A stretch of DNA of 64,000 nucleotides from Ceraceosorus guamensis (Eukaryota; Basidiomycota; Exobasidiomycetes; Ceraceosorales; Ceraceosoraceae). The DNA lies in assembly GCF_003144195.1 (NCBI RefSeq), contig NW_020290016.1:1-64000 (forward strand). The letters run 5' to 3'. The position numbers were made by a program, and so were the translations under genes. The stretch's first letter is position 1. Each line of letters begins with the position of its first letter. A model generated the notes under the pieces. That model saw only the letters and a program-made list of their open reading frames with translations, searched no databases and was not told the DNA's origin. Shown here one piece after another: positions 31,968 through 43,996 of the stretch.

Positions 31968-33728
31968 ATGTCAGGAGCCGGAAGCACAACAGCAGCGGGA
32001 GTGTCCGCTAGCGCTCCCATTCCCGATGATGCGTCCCACAACATCAGGCTGGCAGGATCCTTCGGCATCCACAGACCCAGCACACTATCCGCGTCTCCTC
32101 GATCCGAGCTCCGTATAGCTCTCGCACAAGTCACACCATCCTCTTCCGACAACGCCGAAGCGGAAGGCTTGGCGATCGTGCGCGCATACGCCAAAAGGGC
32201 TGCCCATCAAGGGGCCGATGTGCTCGTTCTGCCCGAATATTTTTTGAGCGGAGCCACGCACGATCAGTGGAGAGCTGTCGCGGAACGCGGAGAGCCAAAA
32301 GGAGGCGTGCAGGATGCTCATTTGCGAGAGGACCACTTCTTGTCGGAAATTGCGAGCATCGCAAAGGAATTCGACCTGGATATTGTCAGCGGTACGGCCG
32401 TCGAAGCTGGACCTCATGTTTCTCAAAGTCAGGAGCGAACCAAGCATCATGCGCCGCACAGGGGTGAGAAGGACGCTACGCAAGCACGCGCGGAAGCGCC
32501 AGACCAGATAGATGTCTTCAACACCGCTTACTACGTCGGTAGAGATGGTCAAGTCAAGGGTTCATATACCAAACGGGCGAGTAGAGACTGGGATCGACGA
32601 CCAGCACCTGACACTTCGAAGAGAGCTCATTGATCTCGAATGCGCACCACAGAACCTTTGGCATCCTGAGCGTAGCGTTCTGACCTCCGCTACCGCTTCA
32701 AGTCATCCGGCCCCTCGAACGTTCGATATCATCACCAAGGCGGGGCGGTCACTAAAAGTCGGAATGCTTATATGCGTGCGCCGGCCTTCCTATCGAGTGC
32801 TGCATGATCTGTGATTCCGGCTGACGCACAAGTCTACTACTTGCGGCTTCAAGTGGGACTTGGGCTTTCCAGAAGCGTTCAGGGAGCTGTATGAGCCAAA
32901 TGCAGATGTTCGGGGAGGACCAATGGTCGGACCAGATGTGTGGGTCACACTCGACGCGCAAAAGGAGTGGCGGGCATAATCAGAAGCTGACATTGCACGC
33001 CGTTGATTAGTGTCTTTGTGCCCACTTGCTGGTACGCCACCGATGCCGGTGCGAAAGGTTTGCGGTGGAACAAGGATGGAGAGAGCGCTTTGCTAGGTGA
33101 GTGAGCTTACCGACGCACCTGTTTTTCTCACCTGCCAAGGTGCCCGGCTGACGATGCGCTGATACACGTCTGTGCGCACGCAGACTCGCTCGTCCTTGCC
33201 CGAGCCATCGAAAACGAGTGCGTGGTTGCCATGTGTAATGTGAGCGGCGCGTCCTGGCCATCCGGAGAAGATCTGCGTCGACCTCTGGATGATGCATCCA
33301 AGGCTGATCGAAGCTTTGGAGGTTCTTCTCCAAGCGCAAGCAATCAAGCTGGTGATGGAGCAGTCTTGACGGCCAAAGGAGCTGGACCAACGCTATTTCC
33401 CACGCCTGCTGGCGGCAGACCTACGATACAGCCTACGGGTATCCCCACCACCTCCGATGGCAAGCGCATACAGGCCCCTGCAGATGCTGTAGGTCACATC
33501 TCGCTAGCGGAGAAGGACCTGACGGCGTGTCGCGCTACAGACGAGCAGGAAGAGCCTATAGGTGTGGGAAGATCGCAAGTATGCGCACCCTTCTTGGGTC
33601 GAGTGGCGGTGGTGAACGATGAAAAGGAAGTTCTTTTGCTCGCAGCTTTGGACCTCAGAGTTCTCGACGACGCTCGCGATGTGTACAAGATCAGAGAAGA
33701 CTTGGGCAAAGCTACGGTGGCACATTGA
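31968..33728 (+). CDS. Carbon-nitrogen hydrolase (nitrilase superfamily)
   Basis: Five exons, 31968-32576, 32653-32775, 32854-32939, 33011-33096 and 33184-33728, encode 482 aa. The catalytic triad is visible: Glu in VLVLPEYFLSG, Lys in GSYTKRNLWHPER and Cys in GMLICWDLGFPEAF, and VVFVPTCWYATDAG and LARAIENECVVAMCNVSG follow as expected. The protein exceeds the usual about 300 aa by an N-terminal extension of about 45 residues, a His/Ala-rich loop before the Lys motif, and an insertion of about 95 residues between CNVSG and GRSQVCAPFLG. Intron 1 (32577-32652) must start with GC, not GT, to keep YTKRNLWHPER intact. The substrate is unknown; amidase or omega-amidase-like activities are possible. 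There is no targeting signal. Confidence 0.87.
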
Positions 33729-34784
33729 TTGGCGCACTCACGCACATCAAACGCGAATGTTATTCCGTCGACTTACCAAGACAAAGGTGATGATCTGTAC
33801 GAGTCAGATGGCCGAAGCCGACCAGTGCATGGAGCCAGGTCCCTTCCTAGCGGCTATACTACGCCGGCAAAGAGAACATCCGGCGAAAATGTCCTTTTGT
33901 AGCGACGTACAGCAAATCCTCTTATTCACCATGCGGCATGCACGCAAGGCCGTCAGCTGTCCTTGCATGCATCGGCACTACTGAGAAACGGGCTCCTGTC
34001 CACGTTTGGCTGCCTCGAGCGACTGCGCTTAGCGTCTCATGACTTGCTTTCAATGCTGTGAGCTTCTAGGTCGTCTCGTCTAAGCATCCACTCGATGCAA
34101 TTGCTTAATGACGCATTTTACAAAGGTACGAAGATGTGCGGGTGTACATCTGCAGCGAAGGAACGGAAGGAACGGGAGAGTGAAATGTGCCGGTGTTTTG
34201 GGACGGCTCGTGACTGACTAGACAGCCTTGTGCTCGTGGAGCGAACCAGCCGCCGGCGGCCGAAGAAGCATGCATGACAACATCTGGCAGCGCTAGTCGA
34301 ATGCAGCGCGCGCGTTTCCACACGACTTCCGATCTGCTTGTAGGGTGAGCTAAAAGCCTTGGCTCGCGCTTCTCTTCCGGAAGTGTTTGTGTTTGCAGTG
34401 CACTTGCACAGATCTCAAGCGTAGTCAAGAGTGATAGGGGCATGAACAAAAACGCGGGAGAATTCAAACAGTTCGCGACTCCGAATGGGTGCGGATCGAA
34501 CCATGGCAGTGGGGCTCCGGCCGAGTTGCCGCAGGGTTTGTCCGCATCCGCCTCCACAACGGCGAATTTCTGTGGGGCAGCGCGGATCGACTCAACTGTA
34601 GGCATGGATTGCCGCAACTCAGACGTGCGGAGTGTCTGAAGCTTCTTAGCGAGGCCCTTTGCTGAGATTACCGCAGGCGTGGGACGCTGAGGGGCAGACC
34701 TTGCATATCACCTAAGGGTCTGCAGAGTCTCTTCGTCCCAACCACCATCACCACGAAGCATTCCAGCTCGAGCGGCCACAGAAG
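33729..34784. other. Intergenic region upstream of the MFS transporter
   Basis: About 1.05 kb hold the 3' flank of the hydrolase gene and the promoter of the transporter. The 170-codon minus frame at 34105-34617 has no family feature. A GATCGAACC word near 34495 resembles a tRNA B box but has no matching stem. Nothing else was seen. Confidence 0.4.
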
Positions 34785-36564
34785 ATGGCGCTCACTCCAC
34801 AAGACGTCGAGAGGAGTTCTATCGCGTCGCAGACGGTTGAGAAAGGATCTGGCTTGGAGAGAGAGGGCAGCGATCAGACTGCGACCGGCGTTCCATTGAG
34901 AACAGAGCGCTCTCATGAGAAGGGCCGCACACCATCGCCTGGCATTTCGGCTGCTCACGGGGCCTGGTACAAGACACACGAAGATGGTACCAAGATCATC
35001 ACATTTGCCGGCGAAGATGACAAGGATAATCCACGAAATTGGTCTCGTGGGAAAAAGTGGTACTTGACTCTGCTGTGTTCTTGGCTCAACATCCTGGTTG
35101 CTTCTCAAGCTAGCGCTTACTCTACAGGCCAGAAACAGATCCAGCAAGAGTTCGGCATCAGCAACGAGCTTTCCATCGCGGGCTTGTCGCTCTACGTGCT
35201 CGGCTTTGCGGTCGGACCGATGGTGGTTGCGCCACTATCGGAGACTTTCGGACGACGAAGGATATATATTTGGTGTTGGGCCCTGTTTGTCCTTCTACAA
35301 TTCGGAGTGGCGTTTGCACCCAACGCGCCCGTGATCTTCGTCTTTCGCTTCTTGACTGGATTCTTCAGTAGTCCTCCGCTCGCCAACACTGGAGGGGTAA
35401 TTTCGGACCTGTTCGCCCGGGACGAATCTGGCGTGCCGATGAGCGTCTATGTCTTTGGCTCCTGCATCGGCCCTCCATTCGGCAATGTGTATGCCGGGTT
35501 CATCGCTCAACAGCTAGGCTGGAGATGGACGCACTACCTCACCAGTCTGCTCATCATGGGGGTGCACTGGTTCCTCATCGTTTTCACGCTCACGGAGACG
35601 AGGCACAATATCATCCTGGCCAGAAAAGCGCACGCGATCCGCAAAAGCACGGGCGACGAGTCCTACGTTTCGACGCATGGAGACGAGCGAAAGCCTATCT
35701 TCACCTTGATCAAGACATCCTTGGCGCGACCTATCCTCTTCCTCTTCACCGAGCCCATCACCGCGTTTGGTAGCATATGGAACGGACTTCTATATGGTCT
35801 CATCTTTCTTTTCAATGATGCCTTCACCATCGTATTTGGTCCGGGCGATGGCTACAATATCCAGCATTCCGGCCTCGTCGAGCTTACGTTCGTGGCCTTC
35901 ATCATCGGCGAGGCTTTGGGCCTAGCGCTGTACCCTTGGACCCAAGAGCGATTCTATCAGCGCGCAATCAAGAAAGCAGGACAGAGTGTCCCCGAAGCTC
36001 GAATGGCGGGAGGCACGATTGGGTGCTGTCTGCTTCCGGTGGGCCTCTTCATCTTCGCGTGGACGTGCTACCCGTCCATCTCCCCGGTGGTGCCCCTCAT
36101 CGGGGCGGCCGTCTTTGGTCTCGGCTTCTTCTTTGTGCTATTTGGCATCTTGTCCTGGACAGTCGATTCCTACAGGGAATACTCTGCTAGTGCGCTAGGC
36201 GCAGTGGTCCTCGTGCGCAACATCTTTGGCGCGGCTCTACCTCTGGCCGGCGCTCCCATGTACGAAAAGTGAGTTGTTGCGCGAAGCGAGATTTGACAGG
36301 TTGACTCATCTGAATCGCGCTGCATCTTACCTGCTTCGACAGCCTCGGAAGACATTGGGCGACGACTTTGGTCGCCTGTCTGGGCATTCCACTCATCCCG
36401 TGAGTAGTGCCTCCCGCGCACGGCCGGACAGGGCTGCTCTGACACCCTTTCAACCCTAATATCATAGCGTGTCCTGGTTCTTCTACGCCAAGGGCGACTT
36501 AATCCGCAAGCGCTCTCCTTGGGCCGCAAGTCATTTTGCGGACGATGAAGATGCACCACATTAG
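34785..36564 (+). CDS. MFS transporter, DHA1 (drug:H+ antiporter / polyamine) type
   Basis: Exons 34785-36268, 36343-36399 and 36468-36564 (introns of 74 and 68 nt) encode 545 aa. A cytosolic N-terminus of about 90 residues carries the DHA1 hallmark DNPRNWS just before the first membrane helix. Twelve hydrophobic segments follow, with the loop motif GPMVVAPLSETFGRRRIY between helices 2 and 3 and PEARMAGGTIGCCLLPVGLF after the central loop. The C-terminus is short and acidic (ADDEDAPH). Family members export drugs, polyamines or small metabolites at the plasma membrane. The substrate cannot be read from the sequence, and no biosynthetic gene adjoins it. Confidence 0.93.
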
Positions 36565-37507
36565 GCACGACTGAAGCGCCATTCTGGCTCTGCACACAAT
36601 CTCAATTCAGCCATCTTTCGTTTATTGTCGTTGCAATGCGTACTCATTCTTCCTTGTCCGTCCCTTTCCGCTCTCGAACTGCGGGCCTCGGGAGATGCGC
36701 GTGTGAACGTTCTTGAGCAGCCTCGAGAGATGTTGAGCGGGCCTGGCGAATGGGCTTGGAAGCGTGTCCAGGAGCTTGGCATCTAACGCTTGTCGACAGA
36801 GACGAATCAAGACTTATAGATGACTGTGTAATGCTCGTGACTGCTAAGACCAATCCGCGTTCGTATCCAGACTTATGATCCTCGATTCCCATCATGCACA
36901 CCCTCTGCGATGCTGAGAACATCTGCTACAGGAACGGTTGTGGCTCCTGGAGCTATAGGCTGCTGCTGCTGCATGGATGGCGCGTGCATGCAGGCAGCCA
37001 CGCAGGTCATCGTAGTTCGCGCGCCCGCCACACCGCGCGCATACAAGCGCGGATGCAGCGAGGATCGCGGAGGCTCGCCCCCGCGTTGACCGCGATCGCG
37101 GTCTTCTCGCCTTGGCAAGTGTGCACCGCCAAATGACCGAAGGGGGCCTTTGCTGCATGAAGGCACATCAGCGATCGTCATTTAGCCCTGATGAGCGTGC
37201 CGGCTGCCCTCATTCTTGCAGGCCGCTCGGTGCTCCCTGCATTCGTGATTCGGCGAGGCAAGGGGAAATGCCAGAGCATACACTCGGTCGCAAGCCTTGG
37301 AGGCCCTTTTCATAGATCTCGTCTGTGCCGACTCGATACCCCATCTCTCCTCCACCACTCTCCCTGATTCCTTCGCATGAGGTCCTCGTCATAGCCACCT
37401 CATTGTCCTCCCGCTCCTGCAGTAGACAGAGCGACTCGCACACGTTTATACCCTTGGGACCAGCTCTTCTTCGACCCACTGCATCGCACACCGACTTGCC
37501 GCCCATC
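36565..37507. other. Intergenic region
   Basis: The 3' flank of the transporter is followed by a GC-rich stretch and, from about 37320, pyrimidine-rich DNA typical of a fungal leader before the ATG at 37508. No gene was seen. Confidence 0.4.
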
Positions 37508-37714
37508 ATGTCCTCTGGTGGTCGCCGTACACCCACGCAAAGCGATCACAAGGAAGATGAAGAGGCGAATCTGACGATCAACATTCCTGGCGGCGGGGCT
37601 CATCGCGCATTCAATCGTTCTCAATCGGATCATCCACAGCCTCAGAGGAAGAGGCGAGAGCGTGAGTGCACGACGCGGGACTCGAGCATGGCCCGTTTGT
37701 TGGCAGAGCATTAG
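37508..37714 (+). CDS. Candidate first exon of the GH63 gene, or a separate small gene
   Basis: ATG 37508 opens MSSGGRRTPTQSDHKEDEEA, a hydrophilic frame that reaches a strong donor (GAGAGC then GTGAGTGCA) at 37661/37662. That exon ends in phase 1 and would join in phase to the acceptor at 38896, where the GH63 coding sequence becomes open. The intron would be 1,235 nt, far longer than others here. Without splicing the frame stops at 37714. A closer acceptor near 37781 also exists but leads to an unremarkable Arg-rich frame. Which reading is right is open. Confidence 0.35.
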   Translation: MSSGGRRTPTQSDHKEDEEANLTINIPGGGAHRAFNRSQSDHPQPQRKRRERECTTRDSSMARLLAEH

Positions 37715-38896
37715 AGAATCGGTGACTATATACCGCGGAGGAGTCGTGCCAAACCACCTGCGCGCAATACGCTAGCTGGTCAGTCCGTTTGCGAACCGAC
37801 GAGCGCTTCATCAGAAGACTTGTTGCGCCCTCTGGACCAGGTAAGCGGAGCCCTGTCGGAGCAAGTGCACGTCTATGTCAGCAACGGCTTCGCTGCTCTC
37901 CGGACAAGTCGTGGCTGCGGCGGACAGCTGAGGTGTTATGCAGTCACCAGTGCAGCATTCTAGGGTTGCTAGTCACGAGTGAGCTTCAAGATTGCTCCGC
38001 TCCAGAGCTGAGCATCAGGCACTGGATCTGGTCGGGAAGTCTGATGAGATTTCGAGCGAGAGCATCCGTGGTCTGTCTGCACCGCACCGGTGCGAGGGTC
38101 CAAACAGCATCAGGATGACTGTGTGCGTATGTCGCGCACCACACAGCACATGCAGTGGGCATCGAATAAGCCAAGCAAAGCTGGCGCATGGTGACCCCAA
38201 CGCACAGCAGCTTTCTGCTGCACAAGTCACGAGTAGCAGCAGCCGGCAGCTACATAGCGCGCCATGCCCTCATCAGCAGCCGCCGCCTGCCGCCCTCCGC
38301 GATCGCAGTCATGAGTTTTGAGCTTTGCGCGCAGACAGAGGCGGGCGCGGGGCGTTCTCGCGCGCGTGTAATACCTATATCCGCGCGCGTGACGAAGCGA
38401 TCCTCGCGCGGCCGCCTTCGTTGCCCGCCAGCAAAGGCCATGCATTGCATGCAGCAGACGTAGCAAAGCGCAGAAACCCTGCCACTGCGCGTGCACGGCG
38501 TGTAAAATGTCTGTCAGAGCTAGGGCGTGCAAGTTGGGCGAAGCGCTCTGCCCTATTCGTGATTGTATAGCTTTGCGCAGCCAACACGCGTAGATGATCG
38601 AGAGCCTCGCAGCCACAAACCTTGCACCTAGCCCGCTCTACAGGGCCCCCTGCTCGCGATCGAGCAGTCACGAGTCGATGAGAGTTTCGTGCGCTGCATG
38701 TTCATCGCGATGCACGATACGGGCCTCTATCTGCAAGAGGCCCAGCAGCAATACGAGCTTGCTCTGATGGCAATCGCAATCATTCAGATATAAGCGCTAC
38801 GCTCTCTGATGGCGCTGTCATCATTATTCATCAGTCTGTCGCTTATTCGAGTGTCGCGTCGCTTCTGACCACTTTGCTACTCACCCGCCTCAACAG

Positions 38897-41800
38897 AGTC
38901 CGAAGCTACAGTAGTAGGCTCTGCAGACTCTCAAGCTTACCAGCGTCCGCGCTCGAGTTCACGACCATCCTTCCACTCGCGCGACTCCGTCGCCCTTCAC
39001 CAAGCAGAGTATCACCCTGATCTTCGCAGTCCATACACCGTGAGTACGTGCTGTGCTGAAAGCTTGGCCCGTTTCGCCGCGCGCTCATACATTGAACACC
39101 GTAATCGCCTCGCAGAACCCTAGCCACTACTCGGCCAGGCCTCAGACATATCATCAACGCTCGCAGTCGCATATGTCTTCCGTTCCTACCACACCAACCT
39201 CAGCGCAGCGGACTGGCCGGCATGGGCAGGAGGGTAGCAATGATGATGTAGGTCACGCGCGTGGGCCGACCAGCGCCATAGATCGCGCCATCGAAGCGAA
39301 TGCCACAGACCGAACTTGGCAGACCGCCGAGGAGGGCAGGCTCGACGAAGATGTGAGAAAGGAGCGGCATTGGAGGCGATGGGGCTGTTATATGAGCGAA
39401 AGGCAGTGGGTGAGTGAAACACATTTACGTCGCTGCAGCAACAGCGACCTATGACGGAGACTGATGGTCACAGGCGCTTGTTAGGGTACTGTCCGCGAGG
39501 ATTACAGCGGCAATGGCGATGCCTGGACCCATTTTCCCCACGAAGTTGCCCGTAGCCGCACCTTCCGGTGGGGCGAAGATGGTATCGCGGGTCTGTGCGA
39601 CAACCATGGCCGCATGTGCTTCAGTCTAGCGCTGTGGAATGGCAAGGACAGGATGCTGAAGGAAAGGCTTTTTGGTCTGGCCAATAACGAAGGTGAGTGC
39701 AGATGCTGAAATGGTTGCTTGCAAGCACCTTTTCTGACCCTGCCCTCGCTCATGCAGGCAATCATGGTGAAGATGTCAAGGAGCTGTATTGGTATTTGGA
39801 CAATACTCCGACGCACAGCTACATGAAGATGCTGTACAAATACCCCCAATCTTCCTTCCCTTACGAGCAGATGGTCCGCGAGTCACGCAACCGGAGCCGT
39901 GATGTCGCCGAGTTCGAGATCACGGACACGGAGCTGTTTGACGAGGAAAAGTACTGGGACGTCTACATCGAGTACGCAAAGGACAAGGATGAAGAAAATG
40001 CGATCTCAGTACGGATCAGCGCTTACAACAGAGGGCCAGAGGATGCTGATCTGCACATCATTCCTCAACTGCTCTTCAAAAATTACTGGAGCTGGCCCAA
40101 GGAGGAGCCAGCCAAGCCGCTCCTTGAAGAGAAGGCTAACTTGACCATACAAGCGGATCATCACGAGCTCGGTCGATCCTACCTCTACTGCTCCACAAGT
40201 CCCGCGCCTTCAGCGCCTCCTCGCAAGCGTGGCGCACCTCCCGAGTTGATTTCCGAGGAGGAGATCACCCCTGAGCTGCTCTTCACCGAGAACGAGACAA
40301 ACTTTGAGCGATTGTACAGCGGCAAAAACAAGTCTTTCGCAAAGGACGCTTTCCATGATCACATCGTCCCTGCGCACAGACTCGAGAAAGATCAGCCCCA
40401 GCCGATCCGCAAGACGCGGACTGTCAAGCGGAGCATCACACGGACGGTCAAGGTGCCCAACAAGGGACCCAATGGTACTTCAGCACCAAACGGTGTCCCC
40501 GCCAAACAGAATGGCATCAACGGCCAGCTCTCGGATCTGTCCGTCGACGATGGCGAAGATGAGAAAGAGATCACCGAGGAAGTGGAGGAGGAGGAGGAGT
40601 ACTTCGAAGCTTCTCAGGACACGAAACCTACACGTGACTATGTGAATCCCGAGAAGAAGGGCACAAAGGCGGGCGCGCATTACTTCTTCCAAGGCGTGCC
40701 TGCAAACGGCGGCTGCGCAGTAGTGCGCATAAAGCTAACGCCAAAGAGCGCACAGCAAGATCCAACGATCAACGATGATGAGGCGTTCGACGCTCTTATT
40801 GATGCTAGACAGCGCGAAGCGGACGAGTTCTACACGCGTATCGCCTCTGGTCCCATCTCTGACGACATGAAGAACATCATGCGTCAAGCTCTGGCTGGAA
40901 TGCTTTGGTGAGTGATGGCTTGGCGTTTCGTCGGACTGCAAGGATGCTGAACGCTAGTCTTTGGCCAATCCTACTGGCCTGCAGGAACAAGCAGCACTAC
41001 ACGTTTATTCAGCCCCAGTGGATTGCGGGAGATCCTGGGCAGCCCCCTCCGCCACCCGAACGCAAACATATTCGTAACAAGGACTGGAGACATCTGCACA
41101 TGGAAGACGTGCTGTCCATGCCCGACAAGTGGGAGTACCCTTTCCCTGCTGTCTGGGACTCTGCCTTCCACTGCATTCCGCTCGCCATGGTCGATCCTAC
41201 GTACGCCAAGAAGCAGCTCGACCTCTTCACACGAGAGTGGTACATGAAGCCTGACGGTGCTTTGCCCGCTTACGAGTGGAACTTTAGCGACGTGAACCCG
41301 CCTGTGCACGCTTGGGCCACTTTCCGTGTTTTCAAAATCGAGCGGAAAATGTACGGCCGCGAGGATCTGGACTTCCTCGAACGCGTGTTCCAAAAGTTGC
41401 TCATCAACTTTACCTGGTGGGTCAATCGCAAGGATTCCGAGGGCTCGAACGTCTTCGAGGGCGGCTTTTTGGGACTGGACAACATTGGACCGTTCAATCG
41501 CTCCGAGCCTCTGCCAACGGGCGGCAAGTTGCGTCAAGCTGACGGCACTGCATGGATGGCCTTCTACGCGCTCAACATGTTAAACATGGCCCTGGAGCTC
41601 GCCAAGCACAACCCAACCTACGAGGACATCGCGTCCAAATTCTTCGAGCACTTTATCTTCATCTCCGACGCGATGACGTATCGCGACAGTGATGCGGGCG
41701 GTGAAGGTGTGAGCTTGTGGTCTGAAGACGACGGATTCTACTATGATGCCATCAGTTGGGGAGATGGATCCAGCCAAGTCATCCCTGTTAGAAGCCTGGT

Positions 41801-42680
41801 CGGATTGATACCCCTGTACGCCACGTTGACGCTCGAGCCATCGGTACTTCGCCGCTTCCCCTCATTTGCCAAGCGTATGCAGTGGTTCTTGGACAACCGA
41901 CCAGAAATGTCGGGACGCAACATTGCCAACATGAAGGCGGCTGGGAAAGGCGAACGTCGTCTGCTCTCAATGGTCTCTCGAGAGCGCCTTGAGCTCGTGC
42001 TTAGGCGCATGCTGGACGAGACGGAGTTCTTGAGTCAATACGGCATTCGCTCGCTCAGCAAATATCACCAGGACCATCCATTCAGCGTGCACGTGGGCGG
42101 AGAAGATTTCAGCGTGGCGTACTGGAGCGGTGATAGTCATAGCCCGATGTTCGGCGGTAACTCCAACTGGCGTGGACCGATCTGGCTCGCGGTCAATTTC
42201 CTGATGGTCGAGTCGCTGCAGCGATTCTACCAGTACTATGGGGAGGACTTCAAGATCGAATGCCCTACGGGAAGCGGCGACTTTATGCACTTGGGCCATT
42301 TGGCGGAGGAGCTGCAACATCGACTGATCAGAATCTTCTCGCAGGACGATGCTGGACGCCGGCCTTGCAATGGTGGCGTCCCCATGCTGGACTTTGACCC
42401 CAACTTCCGCAATCTGGTCCAATTCCACGAGTTCTTTGATGGGAATAGTGCAAAGGGACTTGGTGCATCTCATCAATGTGGCTGGACCGGCCTGGTCGCC
42501 TTCAGCATCATGAGCGCCGGTATGACCTACCGCGCTACCACGCCCCGAACGCCACGGTCCACAGCTCAACACTACTTTGATGAACAATTCACGGACGATG
42601 GCAAGAGCGACGCAGGCTCTGCTTTCAGCATGCCTTATTCGACCAGCTTCAGTCGACCGCCCTCGCCAGATGAGCTCTGA
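38897..42680 (+). CDS. GH63-like glucosidase (mannosyl-oligosaccharide glucosidase family), cytosolic type
   Basis: Exons 38897-39039, 39116-39409, 39485-39692, 39758-40907 and 40985-42680 give 1,162 residues plus an unresolved N-terminus; the introns are 76, 75, 65 and 77 nt. The first part is disordered; the enzyme begins near [11 protein letters not shown] ... [16 protein letters not shown]. Characteristic pieces are [78 protein letters not shown] and SDNSPMFG-like [20 protein letters not shown]. These match the bacterial/fungal GH63 branch with an (alpha/alpha)6 barrel. There is no signal peptide or membrane anchor, unlike the ER glucosidase I of N-glycan trimming, so the substrate is probably a soluble glucoside (inference). 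An acidic insertion ([11 protein letters not shown]) interrupts the N-terminal domain. ATG 39173 would be the first start if upstream exons are not used. Confidence 0.9.
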
Positions 42681-43996
42681 GGCGGTAGGTAAATAGAGCG
42701 CTCACGATAGAAGGGGACTTGGTCAATCGGCATCTAGATCACATGAAAAGCAGCTTGTCCTCAAAATTGATCATGATACAAGTTTTCTGCAGTGTCCAAA
42801 TCACTTCCCTCTCCTTTCCCCCATCAAAGCCCCCTTTTCAAGTGATGCCTTTGAATCTATACGAATGCATTTGGAGTCCAAGAGATGATCGCGAAATATT
42901 GTTTGCGGAATTGCCCGAGCGCGGGTGTAGGCCTGAACATTTCATGCCGCGTGTGAGGGAGGGAGTCCTCACGTGTAGAGCTGCTAGGTGCTCGATGGCA
43001 AGTCACGAGGGTCGACGAGCGAGATCGTCGTTTCGCAGATATATGCGGCTAGGGCGGCCGTTGCGCGGGTGAAGGCGGAAGAGGAGCGGCATGCAGAGCC
43101 ATTTCGCATGAGCTGCAGCACTCCATTCAGATTGATGTATGCATGCATGCTAGCATGCATGCATGGGAGGAACCGGTGGATCTTTCTTGTTGCGTTCAGA
43201 GAGAGGGGCGGATGCGCTGGAGCACTGCATGGGTGAGACGACGAGCTGCAGCGCTTACGGTATCCGCGGTCCCTCCGACGCAGGAACTCCGTGACGACGG
43301 ACGGACGGACGGGTCATGCGAGCCAGCATGCATTTCATTCAAAGAGATGGAACTTACTTCTGTGTTGGCTTGACTGATCTGAGTCGCTCGCTTGCTTTTT
43401 CTTTGTATACGAGCGTTGAGTAGCTAGCATCTCGGAGCGTGATGGTGCCGTATAGTCAGAGTATGAGTGTGCGGCAACAGCAGGGTGCTACAGTCAGATA
43501 ACATACTCGTGACTGCGTGCGTGTGTCGTCAATCGTTTCGCTTTACTCACACGTCATGGCTTCTTTTTTTTCACGATCGATGCTCCTCGTCTTGCTGCGC
43601 TCTGTCGCCCTGTGCTCTTTGCCGGACCTGCATGACCGCACCGCTGGTCGATCTGCCGGGTTCGGCAACCCCACTCGTGACTGCGACAAGACCCTCGCGT
43701 ACTGTCTGAAAGCCAGAGAGCATCGTGAGCTCGAGGCCATCAGAGCCCGCCGACTAGCATTTGTCTGCCGCCGGGGCTGCGCGGCTTCCACCCGTCGGAA
43801 GGTCGAAGCACAATCTGAGTCATCTGAGTAATCATTACGAACCAAGGTTGAGCCTATCGTCCAAAGACTTTAAAAGGGCTCGGTTGGCAAGGCTTGGGAG
43901 AAAGCAAACCTCCGCTTATCTCTCCCCTGGGAACCACCTAAACACCATACCACCCCTCTACTCATCGCTCATCTCCGTCTCATCTCAAGCCTCACA
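42681..43996. other. Intergenic region with palindrome
   Basis: About 1.3 kb without a supported gene. It holds a 26-bp perfect palindrome at 43139-43164, ACTCGTGAC words at 43505 and 43673 and a related one near 43003, and a pyrimidine-rich leader from about 43920 into the next gene. Confidence 0.5.
43139..43164. repeat. 26-bp perfect palindrome of GCAT units
   Basis: Three overlapping GCATGC-type units on each side of a central CTAG form an exact inverted repeat with no spacer. It could extrude a hairpin or bind a dimeric protein. It lies about 830 nt before the GPI-protein start. Confidence 0.85.

Noticed and set aside
33093-33347. Minus-strand frames over the nitrilase exons
   Set aside because: They are antisense to the exon encoding ENECVVAMCNVSG, a conserved family block.
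34489-34505. tRNA B-box-like GATCGAACC
   Set aside because: The flanks do not form a T stem, and no matching A box or acceptor stem was found on the minus strand.
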